DNA from: Flavobacterium cellulosilyticum
GTDB taxonomy: Bacteria; Bacteroidota; Bacteroidia; Flavobacteriales; Flavobacteriaceae
Length of the DNA stretch: 64,000 nt
Direction: 5' to 3'
Assembly: GCF_004349355.1 (NCBI RefSeq)
Contig: NZ_SMFK01000001.1
Location: 669,084 to 733,083, forward strand
Shown: positions 1 to 8,771 of the stretch, piece by piece
Position numbering within the stretch: the stretch's first letter is position 1
How the letters are laid out: every line of letters starts with the position of its first letter
Translations under genes and position numbers: made by a program
Notes under the pieces: generated by a model
What the model was told of the DNA's origin: nothing
What the model saw: the letters and a program-made list of their open reading frames with translations, nothing else
Databases searched by the model: none

Positions 1-384
1 TTGAATTATTTTGACAATGCCGAAAACGGGTTTGTTTCGGCCTATAGACATCATCCAAATAATGATGAATTTTTTGATATTTTAGTAGAATACCAAGCAG
101 TCCCAAATATTAATAATAAAACTTTATTGCTAATTGATCCTATGCTTGCCACTGGACAATCGATGGTGGCCGTTTTTAATAAATTAATGGAAAAAGGACA
201 ACCGAAAGAAATTCATATAGCCGTAATTATTGCTGCTCCAGAAGGTGTTGCATTTCTTGAAGAAAATTTACCCGACTCTTGTCATCTTTGGGTAGCGACG
301 TTAGACGAGAAATTAAATGATAAAAAATACATTGTTCCAGGTCTAGGCGATGCAGGTGATTTAGCTTATGGCAATAAATTATAA
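1..384 (+). CDS. upp: Uracil phosphoribosyltransferase, C-terminal part
   Basis: Pyrimidine salvage enzyme that makes UMP from uracil and PRPP in the cytosol. Only the last 127 residues are inside the window; the 5' end lies upstream, so the TTG at base 1 is not the real start. The PRPP-binding loop is seen as LLIDPMLATGQSMV (about residues 43-56 of this fragment), and the uracil-binding C-terminal signature is the PGLGDAGDLAYG stretch just before the stop. Family members are usually a little over 200 residues, so roughly 90 are missing. The stop overlaps the 3' end of the convergent DUF6427 gene by 6 bp. Identification is firm from these two motifs. Confidence 0.93.
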   Translation: MNYFDNAENGFVSAYRHHPNNDEFFDILVEYQAVPNINNKTLLLIDPMLATGQSMVAVFNKLMEKGQPKEIHIAVIIAAPEGVAFLEENLPDSCHLWVATLDEKLNDKKYIVPGLGDAGDLAYGNKL

Positions 385-1308
385 CTGTGAGAAAAATGCA
401 AATAAACTACACAGTATAAGAACTGATAAGACAATTTCTTGTTTTAATTTTAACTGTTTAATTTCAATATGACTTGTTGCCATTATGGACAATGGAGCAA
501 TTGTAAATAGTAATATATCATTGCTTTTGTTTGATGATAGTACAAAAACAGCAACTCCAAGAAAGAAAGAAAGAATGATTTTTTTGAAGGAAGATTGTAA
601 CAATTGAGGCTTATTTGATAATGATGCAAACATTGAAATTATAAAAAACAAGGCAATAGTTAAATAAATAGAAAAGGCCGCATTTTGATAATTATTGGTG
701 AAATAATCTAATTTAAAACTTACCCTAGTATGAGTATATATAAATTCAAGAATGTCAATTGAGCATATTAAAGCTACCACTATATAACAAATTCCCACAG
801 CAAAAAAAGCGATAAAAGGCAATACCCAATTCCGGTAATCTCTAAATGTGTGAAATATTATGGAGATAAAAACTAATACTATATAAATTATACTCCAAAA
901 ATGAAACAAAGCTGCAATAAATATCCATATTGAAGCATCAAATATTTTTTCTTTTGATGCTTTTAGCGATTGTAAAGAAATTAATCTGCGAAGGGCTAAC
1001 AAGATAAAAAAATTGGATAAAATTAAGTTCGTATTATCCAGTACAGAAGGAAAAAAAAGTAAAAATAAAAAATAGAATAATATCGTGTAGCTACTGTCTT
1101 TACTCAATCCATTTTTTTTAGATATAAAATTGGTGATAAAAACAGACGCTAATAAAACAATAAAAAGCATTGTTTTTATTAAAATAGAAAACGTAGAATT
1201 TATCCAAGATAAGTCTTGAAATTGGTAGATCAAAAAGAAAACCAGCATTAAAATTACAACCAAAAAAAAATTTATTGGGGTAGATTTTTTAAAAACACTT
1301 GTTATCAT
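379..1308 (-). CDS. DUF6427-type integral membrane protein
   Basis: A 309-residue polytopic membrane protein of unknown function. Nearly the whole length is hydrophobic, with about eight to ten predicted membrane segments separated by short basic loops (for example KKNGLSKDS and RDYRN). It matches what I remember as the DUF6427 family, found almost only in Flavobacteriia. The neighbourhood upp / DUF6427 / DUF6341 / purD is a recurrent gene order in that class, which supports the call. The 3' end overlaps upp by 6 bp in convergent orientation, so the two transcripts share their ends. No catalytic motif is visible. Confidence 0.72.
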   Translation of the reverse strand: MITSVFKKSTPINFFLVVILMLVFFLIYQFQDLSWINSTFSILIKTMLFIVLLASVFITNFISKKNGLSKDSSYTILFYFLFLLFFPSVLDNTNLILSNFFILLALRRLISLQSLKASKEKIFDASIWIFIAALFHFWSIIYIVLVFISIIFHTFRDYRNWVLPFIAFFAVGICYIVVALICSIDILEFIYTHTRVSFKLDYFTNNYQNAAFSIYLTIALFFIISMFASLSNKPQLLQSSFKKIILSFFLGVAVFVLSSNKSNDILLFTIAPLSIMATSHIEIKQLKLKQEIVLSVLILCSLFAFFSQL

Positions 1309-1328
1309 AAGGATATTTTATACTTTTG
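1299..1328 (+). promoter_or_regulatory. Bacteroidota-type promoter for the DUF6341 gene
   Basis: TTG at 1299-1301 and TACTTTTG at 1321-1328 are separated by exactly 19 bp, matching the flavobacterial consensus TTG-N17-23-TAnnTTTG. The DUF6341 start codon lies 115 bp downstream. The -33 element overlaps the first codons of the divergent DUF6427 gene. Confidence 0.55.
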
Positions 1329-1442
1329 TGACTGTAAATATAATACTTGTATAATGATGAAACGAGCTAAGTATTTTTTTTTCATTAAAATAAATACAAT
1401 TGCAATTAACATCAAATACAATTAACAAATAAAATTAACGAG

Positions 1443-1676
1443 ATGAAAGCATTTTTTGAAGGAATTCAATGGTTATTTGAAAACATATTTTTTGCTCTAC
1501 ACAATTTTCTTAAAGAATTAGAATTAACTCACTGGTTTGCTGCTAATACCATCAACTGGATTTTTATGATTATCTGTGCAGTAGCAATGGTTTATTGGAT
1601 TAAACAATTGAAACTACACGAAGAAGAAGGTCAAGAGAAACAAGATACAACAGCGCATTCTTTCTTAGGAAAGTAA
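1443..1676 (+). CDS. DUF6341-type small membrane protein
   Basis: A 77-residue protein with an amphipathic N-terminal region rich in Phe and Trp (residues 1-35), one clear membrane segment (about residues 39-52, WIFMIICAVAMVYW), and a charged cytosolic tail (KLHEEEGQEK). It matches the flavobacterial DUF6341 family as I recall it; its function is unknown. A consensus promoter lies upstream (1299-1328). Its last 12 bp overlap the 3' end of the convergent purD gene. Conservation next to upp and purD suggests a link with envelope growth or nucleotide supply, but that is only a guess from position. Confidence 0.68.
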   Translation: MKAFFEGIQWLFENIFFALHNFLKELELTHWFAANTINWIFMIICAVAMVYWIKQLKLHEEEGQEKQDTTAHSFLGK

Positions 1677-2945
1677 GTCGAAGCCAATATCTTTTCTAAA
1701 ATACATCTTATCAAAATTTAGCTTGTCTATGTTTTGGTAAGATTTTTTTATGGCCTCTTGGAAGTTATCTCCATACGAAGTGATTGCCATAACTCTTCCA
1801 CCATTTGAAAGTACATTTCCATTTTCGTCTAATTTAGTTCCTGCGTGAAAAACAATTGAATCTTCAATATTTTCGATACCAGAGATTACTTTTCCTTTTT
1901 CAAAATCTTCAGGATAACCTCCGGATACCAGCATCACTGTAGTAGCACTTCTTTCGTCAATTTCTAGTATGAAATCTCCAAGTTTTTCATTGGCTACAGC
2001 CAAAAACATTTCCACTAAATCTGATTTCATCCTTGGAACCACCACTTCGGTTTCAGGATCACCCATTCTCACATTGTATTCAATTACAATTGGCTCGTTG
2101 TTGACATTAATTAAACCAATAAAAACAAAACCTTTGTATTCGATTCCATCTTTCTGAAAACCTTCAATCGTTGGTTTTACTATTCGTGACTCGATTTTTT
2201 CCATCAAAACAGCATCAACATATGGAACTGGAGAAACCGCTCCCATTCCGCCTGTATTCAAGCCTGTATCGCCTTCACCAATGCGTTTGTAATCTTTGGC
2301 TGTTGGCAGGATTTTATAGTTCTTTCCATCAGTTAATACAAAACAACTCAATTCGATTCCGTCAAGAAATTCTTCGATAACTACTTTTGAACTGGCATCA
2401 CCAAATTTTTGATGCACCAACATATTTCTTAATTCTTCTTGGGCTTCCGCCAAATCTTGAATAATCAAAACTCCTTTTCCTGCGGCTAAACCATCGGCTT
2501 TTAAAACGTAAGGTGATTTTAAAGTGGCTAAAAATGCACAACCTTTTTCTACAGTTTCAGCAGTGAAGCTATCATAAGCTGCCGTTGGAATATTATGTCT
2601 CATCAAGAATTCCTTGGCAAATTCTTTACTTCCTTCTAATGTTGCTCCTAATTTAGAGGGGCCAATTACTGGAATATCTTTTAAATCGGTGTCATTTTTG
2701 AAAAAGTCGAAAATCCCTTTTACTAATGGATCCTCGGGTCCTACAACTACCATTCCTACTTTTTCTTTTAAAACAAGTGCTTTAACTGCAGTAAAATCTG
2801 TTGGATTTATCGCGACATTAGTAGCAATTGAAGCAGTTCCTGCATTACCTGGAGCTACAAATAGTTTGTCGCAAAGCGGACTTTGAATCATTTTCCATGC
2901 AAAAGCATGCTCTCTTCCTCCTGAACCTAAAAGTAAAATTGTCAT
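1665..2945 (-). CDS. purD: Phosphoribosylamine--glycine ligase (GAR synthetase)
   Basis: Second step of de novo purine synthesis: 5-phosphoribosylamine + glycine + ATP gives GAR, in the cytosol. At 426 residues it has the usual length. The N-terminal nucleotide-binding motif LLLGSGGREHAFAWK opens the protein. The ATP-grasp domain follows, with PYVLKADGLAAGKGVLI (about residues 144-160) and the metal-binding GFVFIGLI and EYNVRMGDPETE region (about residues 285-300). The gene is read from its own promoter region between 2946 and 3158, which it shares divergently with the CapK-like gene. No other pur genes are in the window. Confidence 0.95.
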   Translation of the reverse strand: MTILLLGSGGREHAFAWKMIQSPLCDKLFVAPGNAGTASIATNVAINPTDFTAVKALVLKEKVGMVVVGPEDPLVKGIFDFFKNDTDLKDIPVIGPSKLGATLEGSKEFAKEFLMRHNIPTAAYDSFTAETVEKGCAFLATLKSPYVLKADGLAAGKGVLIIQDLAEAQEELRNMLVHQKFGDASSKVVIEEFLDGIELSCFVLTDGKNYKILPTAKDYKRIGEGDTGLNTGGMGAVSPVPYVDAVLMEKIESRIVKPTIEGFQKDGIEYKGFVFIGLINVNNEPIVIEYNVRMGDPETEVVVPRMKSDLVEMFLAVANEKLGDFILEIDERSATTVMLVSGGYPEDFEKGKVISGIENIEDSIVFHAGTKLDENGNVLSNGGRVMAITSYGDNFQEAIKKSYQNIDKLNFDKMYFRKDIGFDLLS

Positions 2946-3158
2946 TGTGTAGTTGTTAATTGTGCAGCAAAAATAATTGCTTTTGAACTTAAAAAATAAT
3001 TAAATCTTAAAAAGTTGTTACTTCTTGTACATTAGTTATCCTTAAATATTATTTTTGGTAAAAATATATTTCGAAAAATGTTTCGATTTACAGTATAGCA
3101 ATAGACACAAACCAAATAAATTGCTAGTAAAATAAAGGACTAAAAAATCAACACAAAA

Positions 3159-4493
3159 ATGAGTCTCTATAGCAAAATCTTTACTACTATTTTACTACCT
3201 ATAAGTGAATTCATTTTTTCTATACCACTTTCTAAAGAAATTGAAAAACTTGATAAAACCACTAAACTTTCAGAAATTGAAATTGAAAAATATCAAAAAG
3301 AAAAATTGTCGGAGTTACTTTCGCATGCAATAAAAAACGCTGAATATTATACAAATCTAGGGATTGCAGTCGATCCAAACATGCCTATGGATAGTTTGAA
3401 ACGTTTTCCGATTTTAACTAAAAAAATCATCAAAACCCAAACCGACTCATTGCTCACTCTACCCAAAGAGGAATTATTAAAAAACGGAAGTAGTGGTTCT
3501 ACTGGCGAACAAACTATTGTTTATTGGAGCAAAAAAGAACAAACTTTTAACCGTGCAACGCAATTGTTGTGGTGGCAATGGGCAAAATATAATCTTGGGG
3601 ACAAACTAATTCAAACCGGGATTAATCCTAAAAGACAAGGATTAAAAAAATACAAAGACTTTTTTTTTAGAACAAAATACATCCAGGCGTTTTCGCATAA
3701 CAAAGAAGATATTCTACATATTTTGTCGAAATTGAATAAGAATCAGGAATATACCTTGGCGGGTTATGCTTCTTCATTATACGTTATTTCTCAAATAGCG
3801 ATCGAAAACAAAATAGAGTTAAAAATAAAAACTGCTATTGCATGGGGCGATAAATTATTCGATCATTACAAAAAAGCTGTTTTCGAAGCCTTTAATTGCA
3901 GGGTATATGAAACCTATGGTTCTGCCGAAGGATTAATGATTGGCGCCCAAAAAGACTTAGACTATTTGTATTTAATGACAACAAATGTCGTGGTAGAACT
4001 ACTTGACGATGCAGGAAACGAGGTTGAAGATGGGAAAATAGGTCATGTTGTGGTTACTAATTTAAATGGTTATGCAATGCCTTTAATTCGGTATAAAATT
4101 GGTGATTTGGCCATTAAATTGCCTCGAAAAGACTATCCAAAAAACAGGGAATTGAACTTGCCTATTCTTCAAAAAATTATTGGAAGAGATACCGATATTG
4201 TAAAAACACCCTCCGGAAACTTTATGGTGGTTCATTCGTTTACAGGGATCTTTGAACATATTCCCGAAATAAATCAGTTTTGTGTTGTGCAAAATGACTT
4301 GAATGGAATAGTTATCAATTACATCAAAGGAATTAATTTTAAACCCGAAATTTTAACTTCTATTTCAAAGCAAATAGAAAGTCAACTCAACGAACCTTTT
4401 ATTATAAATTTTAATGAAGTTTTGGAAATAAAACCTAGTAAATCTGGGAAACCTCAATTAATTATTTCAAATTTGAAAAATAGAAACCATTAA
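3159..4493 (+). CDS. CapK/phenylacetate-CoA ligase-like adenylate-forming enzyme
   Basis: A 444-residue member of the adenylate-forming superfamily, closest in layout to CapK/phenylacetate--CoA ligase-like proteins of surface-polysaccharide clusters. The phosphate-binding loop is NGSSGSTGEQTIVYW (about residues 109-123), the adenylate-binding motif is YETYGSAEG (about residues 250-258), and an RYKIGDLA core (about residues 312-319) is followed by a C-terminal lid. Such enzymes activate a carboxylic acid as an acyl-AMP; the substrate cannot be read from the sequence. It lies upstream of wecB and a glycosyltransferase in the same direction, so a role in modifying or transferring an acyl or amino-acid group onto a surface glycan is inferred. 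Confidence 0.78.
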   Translation: MSLYSKIFTTILLPISEFIFSIPLSKEIEKLDKTTKLSEIEIEKYQKEKLSELLSHAIKNAEYYTNLGIAVDPNMPMDSLKRFPILTKKIIKTQTDSLLTLPKEELLKNGSSGSTGEQTIVYWSKKEQTFNRATQLLWWQWAKYNLGDKLIQTGINPKRQGLKKYKDFFFRTKYIQAFSHNKEDILHILSKLNKNQEYTLAGYASSLYVISQIAIENKIELKIKTAIAWGDKLFDHYKKAVFEAFNCRVYETYGSAEGLMIGAQKDLDYLYLMTTNVVVELLDDAGNEVEDGKIGHVVVTNLNGYAMPLIRYKIGDLAIKLPRKDYPKNRELNLPILQKIIGRDTDIVKTPSGNFMVVHSFTGIFEHIPEINQFCVVQNDLNGIVINYIKGINFKPEILTSISKQIESQLNEPFIINFNEVLEIKPSKSGKPQLIISNLKNRNH

Positions 4494-4554
4494 TTTCCTA
4501 ATGACATAATTGGAGGTTACAAATTGTGATCTTAAAGAAGATAAACGATAATAG

Positions 4555-5081
4555 ATGGAAAATGAGATACTACTTTCTGAAGAATTGATTTCTGATAAGA
4601 TATACTATATTAGAAACCAAAAAGTGATGCTTGCTGTAGACTTATCTACACTTTACAATGTTGAAACTAGAAGGTTAAAAGAACAGGTTAAAAGAAACTT
4701 ATCCCGATTTACTGAAGATTTTATGTTTCAATTAACTGAAAATGAATTCCAAAAATTGAAGTCGCAAGTTGCGACATCAAGTTGGGGTGGCACTAGAAAA
4801 TTACCTTATGCTTTCACAGAACATGGCGTTCTTTTGTTATCAAGTGTTATAAATAGCACAAAAGCAATTCAGACTAATATTCAAATAATGCGCATATTTT
4901 CGAGAGTGAGACAAATGCTTTTCGATACTATCGATTTGAAAATAGACATTCTTCAAATCCAGAAAAAACTGGAAAATCACGTGATTGCTTCGTTCCTTGC
5001 AATGACAAATTGGAATCTTATTGAGACGAATTGACCGAGAAAAAAGTAGACGATAAACCAAGAACAAAAATAGGTTACTAA
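4555..5081 (+). pseudogene. ORF6N-domain protein, C-terminus disrupted
   Basis: The N-terminal 120 or so residues form a clear ORF6N domain (KVMLAVDLSTLYNVETRRLKEQV, then RFTEDFMFQL, GGTRKLPYAFTEHGV and MRIFSRVRQML), a DNA-binding domain frequent in Bacteroidota genomes and phages. The reading frame from 4555 stops at 5034 after an alien tail, VIASFLAMTNWNLIETN. The expected native tail is still present in another frame: DELTEKKVDDKPRTKIGY at 5025-5078, with a stop at 5079-5081. About 44 bp between them (4981-5024) replace the expected segment and shift the frame. The gene may still make a 159-residue protein with an intact DNA-binding domain. It sits between the CapK-like gene and wecB and looks like an insertion into the polysaccharide cluster. 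Confidence 0.7.
4981..5010. repeat. Short dispersed repeat of the CHCEERSN/IASSLAMT type
   Basis: GATTGCTTCGTTCCTTGCAA at 4983-5002 followed by TGACAAA is a version of a short element dispersed in many bacterial genomes. Its translation is recognisable on either strand as IAS-LAMT (plus) or CHCxERSN (minus; here CHCKERSNHV). It lies precisely where the ORF6N reading frame departs from its family. Only a partial unit is visible here. Confidence 0.55.
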
Positions 5082-5093
5082 AAATAACAATTA

Positions 5094-6179
5094 ATGAAAA
5101 TCACCATAGTTGCAGGCGCAAGACCTAATTTCATCAAAATCGCACCCATAATCAAAGCGATAGAAAAAAAGCAAACCGAAGGAGCCGCTATTTCTTTTCG
5201 CTTGGTGCACACAGGGCAGCATTATGACAAAAACCTCAGCGATACTTTCTTTGAAGAGTTGAATATCCCAAAACCCAATAGCAATCTAGAAGTAAAAAGT
5301 GGTTCACAAGCCGAGCAAACAGGCGCTATAATGGTGGCATTTGAAAAAGAATTACAGCAAAATCCTTGCGATTTAGTATTGGTAGTTGGCGATGTCAATT
5401 CGACCATGGCTTGTGCCATTGTAGCCAAAAAACAAAACATAAAAGTGGCTCATGTAGAAGCCGGAATTCGTTCTGGCGATAGGACTATGCCTGAAGAAAT
5501 AAATAGAATCGTAACCGATAGCATTACCGATTATTTCTTCACAACCTCTGAAACGGCGTCCGATAATTTAATGAAATTTGGAATTGAAAAATCCAATATC
5601 CATTTTGTAGGCAATGTAATGATCGATACTTTATATCAAAATATAGAACGAATTGTTGCTCCTGATTTTTGGAACCAATTTGAATTAGAAACCCAAAATT
5701 ATATCATTCTTACCTTACATCGACCTTCCAATGTAGATGAGGAAAAGTCGCTAATTAATTTGCTTCAAGGCATTGACAAAATGACCGATGACAAAAAAGT
5801 GATTTTCCCAATTCATCCTCGTACTAAAGCTATTTTGGGAGAAACAAATTTAGTTTTAAAAAACATCCTTTTTGTCGAGCCACAAGGTTATTTGAATTTT
5901 ATGTATCTTATTAAAAATAGTTTTGCTGTTATAACAGATTCTGGTGGAATTTCGGAAGAAACCACAATACTTGGAATTCCTTGTTTTACGATGCGAAACA
6001 ACACCGAAAGGCCCGAAACTCTTAACATTGGAACCAATACTTTGGTAGGAACATCTATAGAAAAGCTGGAAAAAAAGTTTACAGAATTCTTGAATATTGG
6101 AAAAATAAAAGCGGGAATTCCAGCACTTTGGGACGGAAAAGCCTCGGAACGAATTATTGAAATTTTGCTTAAAAAATAA
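5094..6179 (+). CDS. wecB: UDP-N-acetylglucosamine 2-epimerase (non-hydrolysing)
   Basis: Interconverts UDP-GlcNAc and UDP-ManNAc in the cytosol, supplying ManNAc-type sugars for surface polysaccharide. At 361 residues it has the family length. Visible signatures are GARPNFIKIAPI at the N-terminus, HTGQHYDKNLSD (about residues 41-52), HVEAGIRSGDRTMPEEINR (about residues 120-138) with its active-site acidic and basic residues, LTLHRPSNVD (about residues 205-214), and DSGGISEETTILGIPC (about residues 281-296). The stop overlaps the start of the next glycosyltransferase gene (TAATG), so translation is coupled. Confidence 0.92.
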   Translation: MKITIVAGARPNFIKIAPIIKAIEKKQTEGAAISFRLVHTGQHYDKNLSDTFFEELNIPKPNSNLEVKSGSQAEQTGAIMVAFEKELQQNPCDLVLVVGDVNSTMACAIVAKKQNIKVAHVEAGIRSGDRTMPEEINRIVTDSITDYFFTTSETASDNLMKFGIEKSNIHFVGNVMIDTLYQNIERIVAPDFWNQFELETQNYIILTLHRPSNVDEEKSLINLLQGIDKMTDDKKVIFPIHPRTKAILGETNLVLKNILFVEPQGYLNFMYLIKNSFAVITDSGGISEETTILGIPCFTMRNNTERPETLNIGTNTLVGTSIEKLEKKFTEFLNIGKIKAGIPALWDGKASERIIEILLKK

Positions 6180-7363
6180 TGGAAAAAATACTAATCATAT
6201 CTAATTATTACCCACCTGAAAAAGGTGCTGCTGCAAATAGAATCGAACAGTTGGCTTTGAAATTAGATCAAAACAAATACAAAGTTACTGTACTTTGTCC
6301 TTTAGGGAATTACCCAAAAGGAGCATTGTTTCCGGAATATAAAGGAAAGTTATTGGTGACTGAAAAACACCATAATATTACAGTAAAACGATTGTGGATT
6401 TATCCAAGTATCAGCAAAAACATCTTAAAAAGAATGCTATCGGTATTATCCTTTTCGACTGCTTTATTTTTCTATTTAATATGCAAAAAAATACCTCATA
6501 AAGTAGTGGTTCAATCGCCACCATTGATGCTCTCTTATATTTCTGTTTTGGTGCTTTCGCTAATGCGAAAAAAGATAATCTTGAATGTTTCTGATTTATG
6601 GCCATTGGCGGCAATTGAATTAAATGCGCTTAAAAAGAATAGTTTTTCACATAAAGTTTCTTTGTTTTTTGAACGATTTATCTATTCAAATTCCAATATA
6701 ATCCTTGGTCAGTCTAACGAAATAATTACTCACATTCATTCGATTTATCCAGAAAAAAAATGCTATTTGTATCGCAATTTTCCCGAACATAAAAGTATAG
6801 AACCGCAATTTGATGTCAATCCCGATGAACCAATAAAATTATTTTATGCTGGTTTATTAGGAATTGCACAAGGTATTTTTGAATTATGTCAAAAAATTGA
6901 TTTACAAAATTTAAACATGGAATTGCACATTTTTGGTGATGGAGCTGAAAAATCTCAAATTGAGGAATTTATTCAACAAAACCCACAGAAAAAAATCGTA
7001 TTTCACGATATGGTTGAACGGGACAAATTACACGAAAGCTTGAAAAAATTTGACATTGCCATCGTTCCACTTAAAAAAAGAATTTATGGTTCTGTACCAT
7101 CAAAAATATTTGAATACAGTGCTTTGGGTTTGCCAATACTTTATTTTGGTGGTGGTGAAGGAGAAACAATTGTTGCCGAAAATAATTTGGGTTGGGTTGC
7201 CCATGTTGGTGATTTTGAAAGTTTAAATACTACATTAATTGAAATCTCAAAAACCGGAAAAGAATCGATTCAAATAATGAAAAAACAGGTTTTCGAATGT
7301 GCAGAAAATAAATTCAATCTTGATTATCAAATAAAAAAATTAATGAATGAAGGTGTTTTTTAA
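6179..7363 (+). CDS. Glycosyltransferase family 4 protein (WbuB-like)
   Basis: A 394-residue GT-B fold glycosyltransferase. The N-terminal domain opens with ILIISNYYPPEKGAAANRIE, the typical start of WbuB-like group 1 transferases. The C-terminal nucleotide-sugar domain has LFYAGLLGIAQG (about residues 221-232), LHIFGDGAEK (about residues 249-258) and SVPSKIFEYSALGLPILYF (about residues 304-322). WbuB-like enzymes often add a FucNAc or related sugar to an undecaprenyl-linked glycan; the donor here is not known. It is translationally coupled to wecB by a 1-bp overlap and runs convergently into the sugar-transferase gene, overlapping it by 4 bp. Confidence 0.87.
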   Translation: MEKILIISNYYPPEKGAAANRIEQLALKLDQNKYKVTVLCPLGNYPKGALFPEYKGKLLVTEKHHNITVKRLWIYPSISKNILKRMLSVLSFSTALFFYLICKKIPHKVVVQSPPLMLSYISVLVLSLMRKKIILNVSDLWPLAAIELNALKKNSFSHKVSLFFERFIYSNSNIILGQSNEIITHIHSIYPEKKCYLYRNFPEHKSIEPQFDVNPDEPIKLFYAGLLGIAQGIFELCQKIDLQNLNMELHIFGDGAEKSQIEEFIQQNPQKKIVFHDMVERDKLHESLKKFDIAIVPLKKRIYGSVPSKIFEYSALGLPILYFGGGEGETIVAENNLGWVAHVGDFESLNTTLIEISKTGKESIQIMKKQVFECAENKFNLDYQIKKLMNEGVF

Positions 7364-8715
7364 AATGCTTTTTCGTCTCCTTTTAAAGTAATATAAATGG
7401 TGTTAAAAATGATTTCAATGTCCAATAAAATGGACCAATTTTCCATGTAGAAAATATCATATTTTACTCGGTTGATGATATCTTCATCAGACTCCACTTC
7501 TCCTCTAAAACCTTTGGTTTGGGCAAGTCCCGTAATTCCAGGTTTCACAAAATGACGCACCATAAATTTATCCGTCATTAAGGCATATTTATCATTATGG
7601 CTTACCGGATGTGGTCTTGGCCCAACAACTGACATATCTCCCCATAAAACATTGAAAAATTGAGGCAATTCGTCAATGCTGTTTTTTCGTATAAAACGAC
7701 CGATTTTGGTTATTTCAATATCATTTTTTAAAGCTAAATCCACATCTGAATGAGAATTGAACTTCATCGATCGGAATTTATAGCAATTAAATACATTGTA
7801 ATTCAAACCGTTCCTTTTTTGAACAAAAAACACGGACCCTTTTGAATCCAATTTTATAATTATAGCCATAATTGGAATTAACCAGGACAATATTCCCAAG
7901 ATTATTATTGTAGAAAACAAAAGATCAAAAGCACGTTTTATGATTTTATTCATAGTTTGATCTTGTAGAATATCTCTAGAGGAAATAACAGGAATATAAT
8001 CATAATATTCGAACTTTATATTACGGGAAAGAATTTGTTTTTCATCTGGAATAAACTTCAATGTTTTTAGATTATTATCGGCAAAGTTGATGATTTCTCT
8101 AATTTGTTTGTCAGATAAATCAGCTGTAGCACAATATATTTCATCTATTTTTTTTTCAAATACAAAGGATAGACAAGCTTCTATTTTTTCGCTTTTATGG
8201 TTTTCTAAAGTAAAACTTTTTATTAATTTATACCCATAATCTATATTTTCAGTAAAAAATGCTTTTAACGGATGCGTGTTTTTAGTGTTTCCTAATAACA
8301 CCACTGTTCTAAAATTTCTGCCCACTAAAAGCCTATATCTTCTAAGAAAATAATAAATAAAAAGTTTAACAGATAATATGAGGGATAAGGAAATAAAAAC
8401 AAATAAAACAACTTTCTTTTGATATAGAAAATCAGAATAAAACAACTCCAATGCCAAGCAAAAAAGAGTGTATAAAAAGCCCTGTTTTAAAGTGCAATTT
8501 AGAATAGCAATTACTTTTGTATAACGGTATACTTCATAAAAACCTAAATAAATTGCAATTAAAACCCAAGCTAAAGTGATGAAAACAGCATAGGAAAATG
8601 AATTATTAGCATGAAACGGAAAAATATAAAAAGCCGTTACATTGATGATAATCAAATCTATCAAGTAAGAAAATGGGCGAATAAAGCCAGAATATCTCGC
8701 TGTTTTAGTTTTCAA
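7360..8715 (-). CDS. Polyprenyl-phosphate sugar phosphotransferase (WcaJ/CpsE-like)
   Basis: Initiating transferase that places the first sugar-1-phosphate on undecaprenyl phosphate at the inner membrane. The 451 residues show four N-terminal membrane segments (about residues 10-120), a central nucleotide-binding-like domain (VVLLGNTKNTHPLK), a further membrane segment (about residues 262-285), and the catalytic bacterial sugar-transferase domain with FFVQKRNGLNYNVFNCYKFR (about residues 299-318), SIDELPQFFNVLWGDMSVVG and PRPHPVSH. It ends convergently with the GT4 gene and, with wecB and the CapK-like gene, forms the small polysaccharide locus. The sugar specificity is not readable. Confidence 0.88.
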   Translation of the reverse strand: MKTKTARYSGFIRPFSYLIDLIIINVTAFYIFPFHANNSFSYAVFITLAWVLIAIYLGFYEVYRYTKVIAILNCTLKQGFLYTLFCLALELFYSDFLYQKKVVLFVFISLSLILSVKLFIYYFLRRYRLLVGRNFRTVVLLGNTKNTHPLKAFFTENIDYGYKLIKSFTLENHKSEKIEACLSFVFEKKIDEIYCATADLSDKQIREIINFADNNLKTLKFIPDEKQILSRNIKFEYYDYIPVISSRDILQDQTMNKIIKRAFDLLFSTIIILGILSWLIPIMAIIIKLDSKGSVFFVQKRNGLNYNVFNCYKFRSMKFNSHSDVDLALKNDIEITKIGRFIRKNSIDELPQFFNVLWGDMSVVGPRPHPVSHNDKYALMTDKFMVRHFVKPGITGLAQTKGFRGEVESDEDIINRVKYDIFYMENWSILLDIEIIFNTIYITLKGDEKAF

Positions 8716-8771
8716 ATTATTGGGTATTGGTTTTTAGCACAGGAATATTTCGACTGTTCGATTCGCTACTT

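Noticed and set aside
4976..4987. Palindrome ATCACGTGAT
   Set aside because: It has the CACGTG core but lacks the TGTT/AACA arms needed for parS; it is part of the repeat boundary.
4840..5067. 75-residue minus-strand frame with CHCKERSN
   Set aside because: It is the shadow of the ORF6N gene plus the dispersed repeat.
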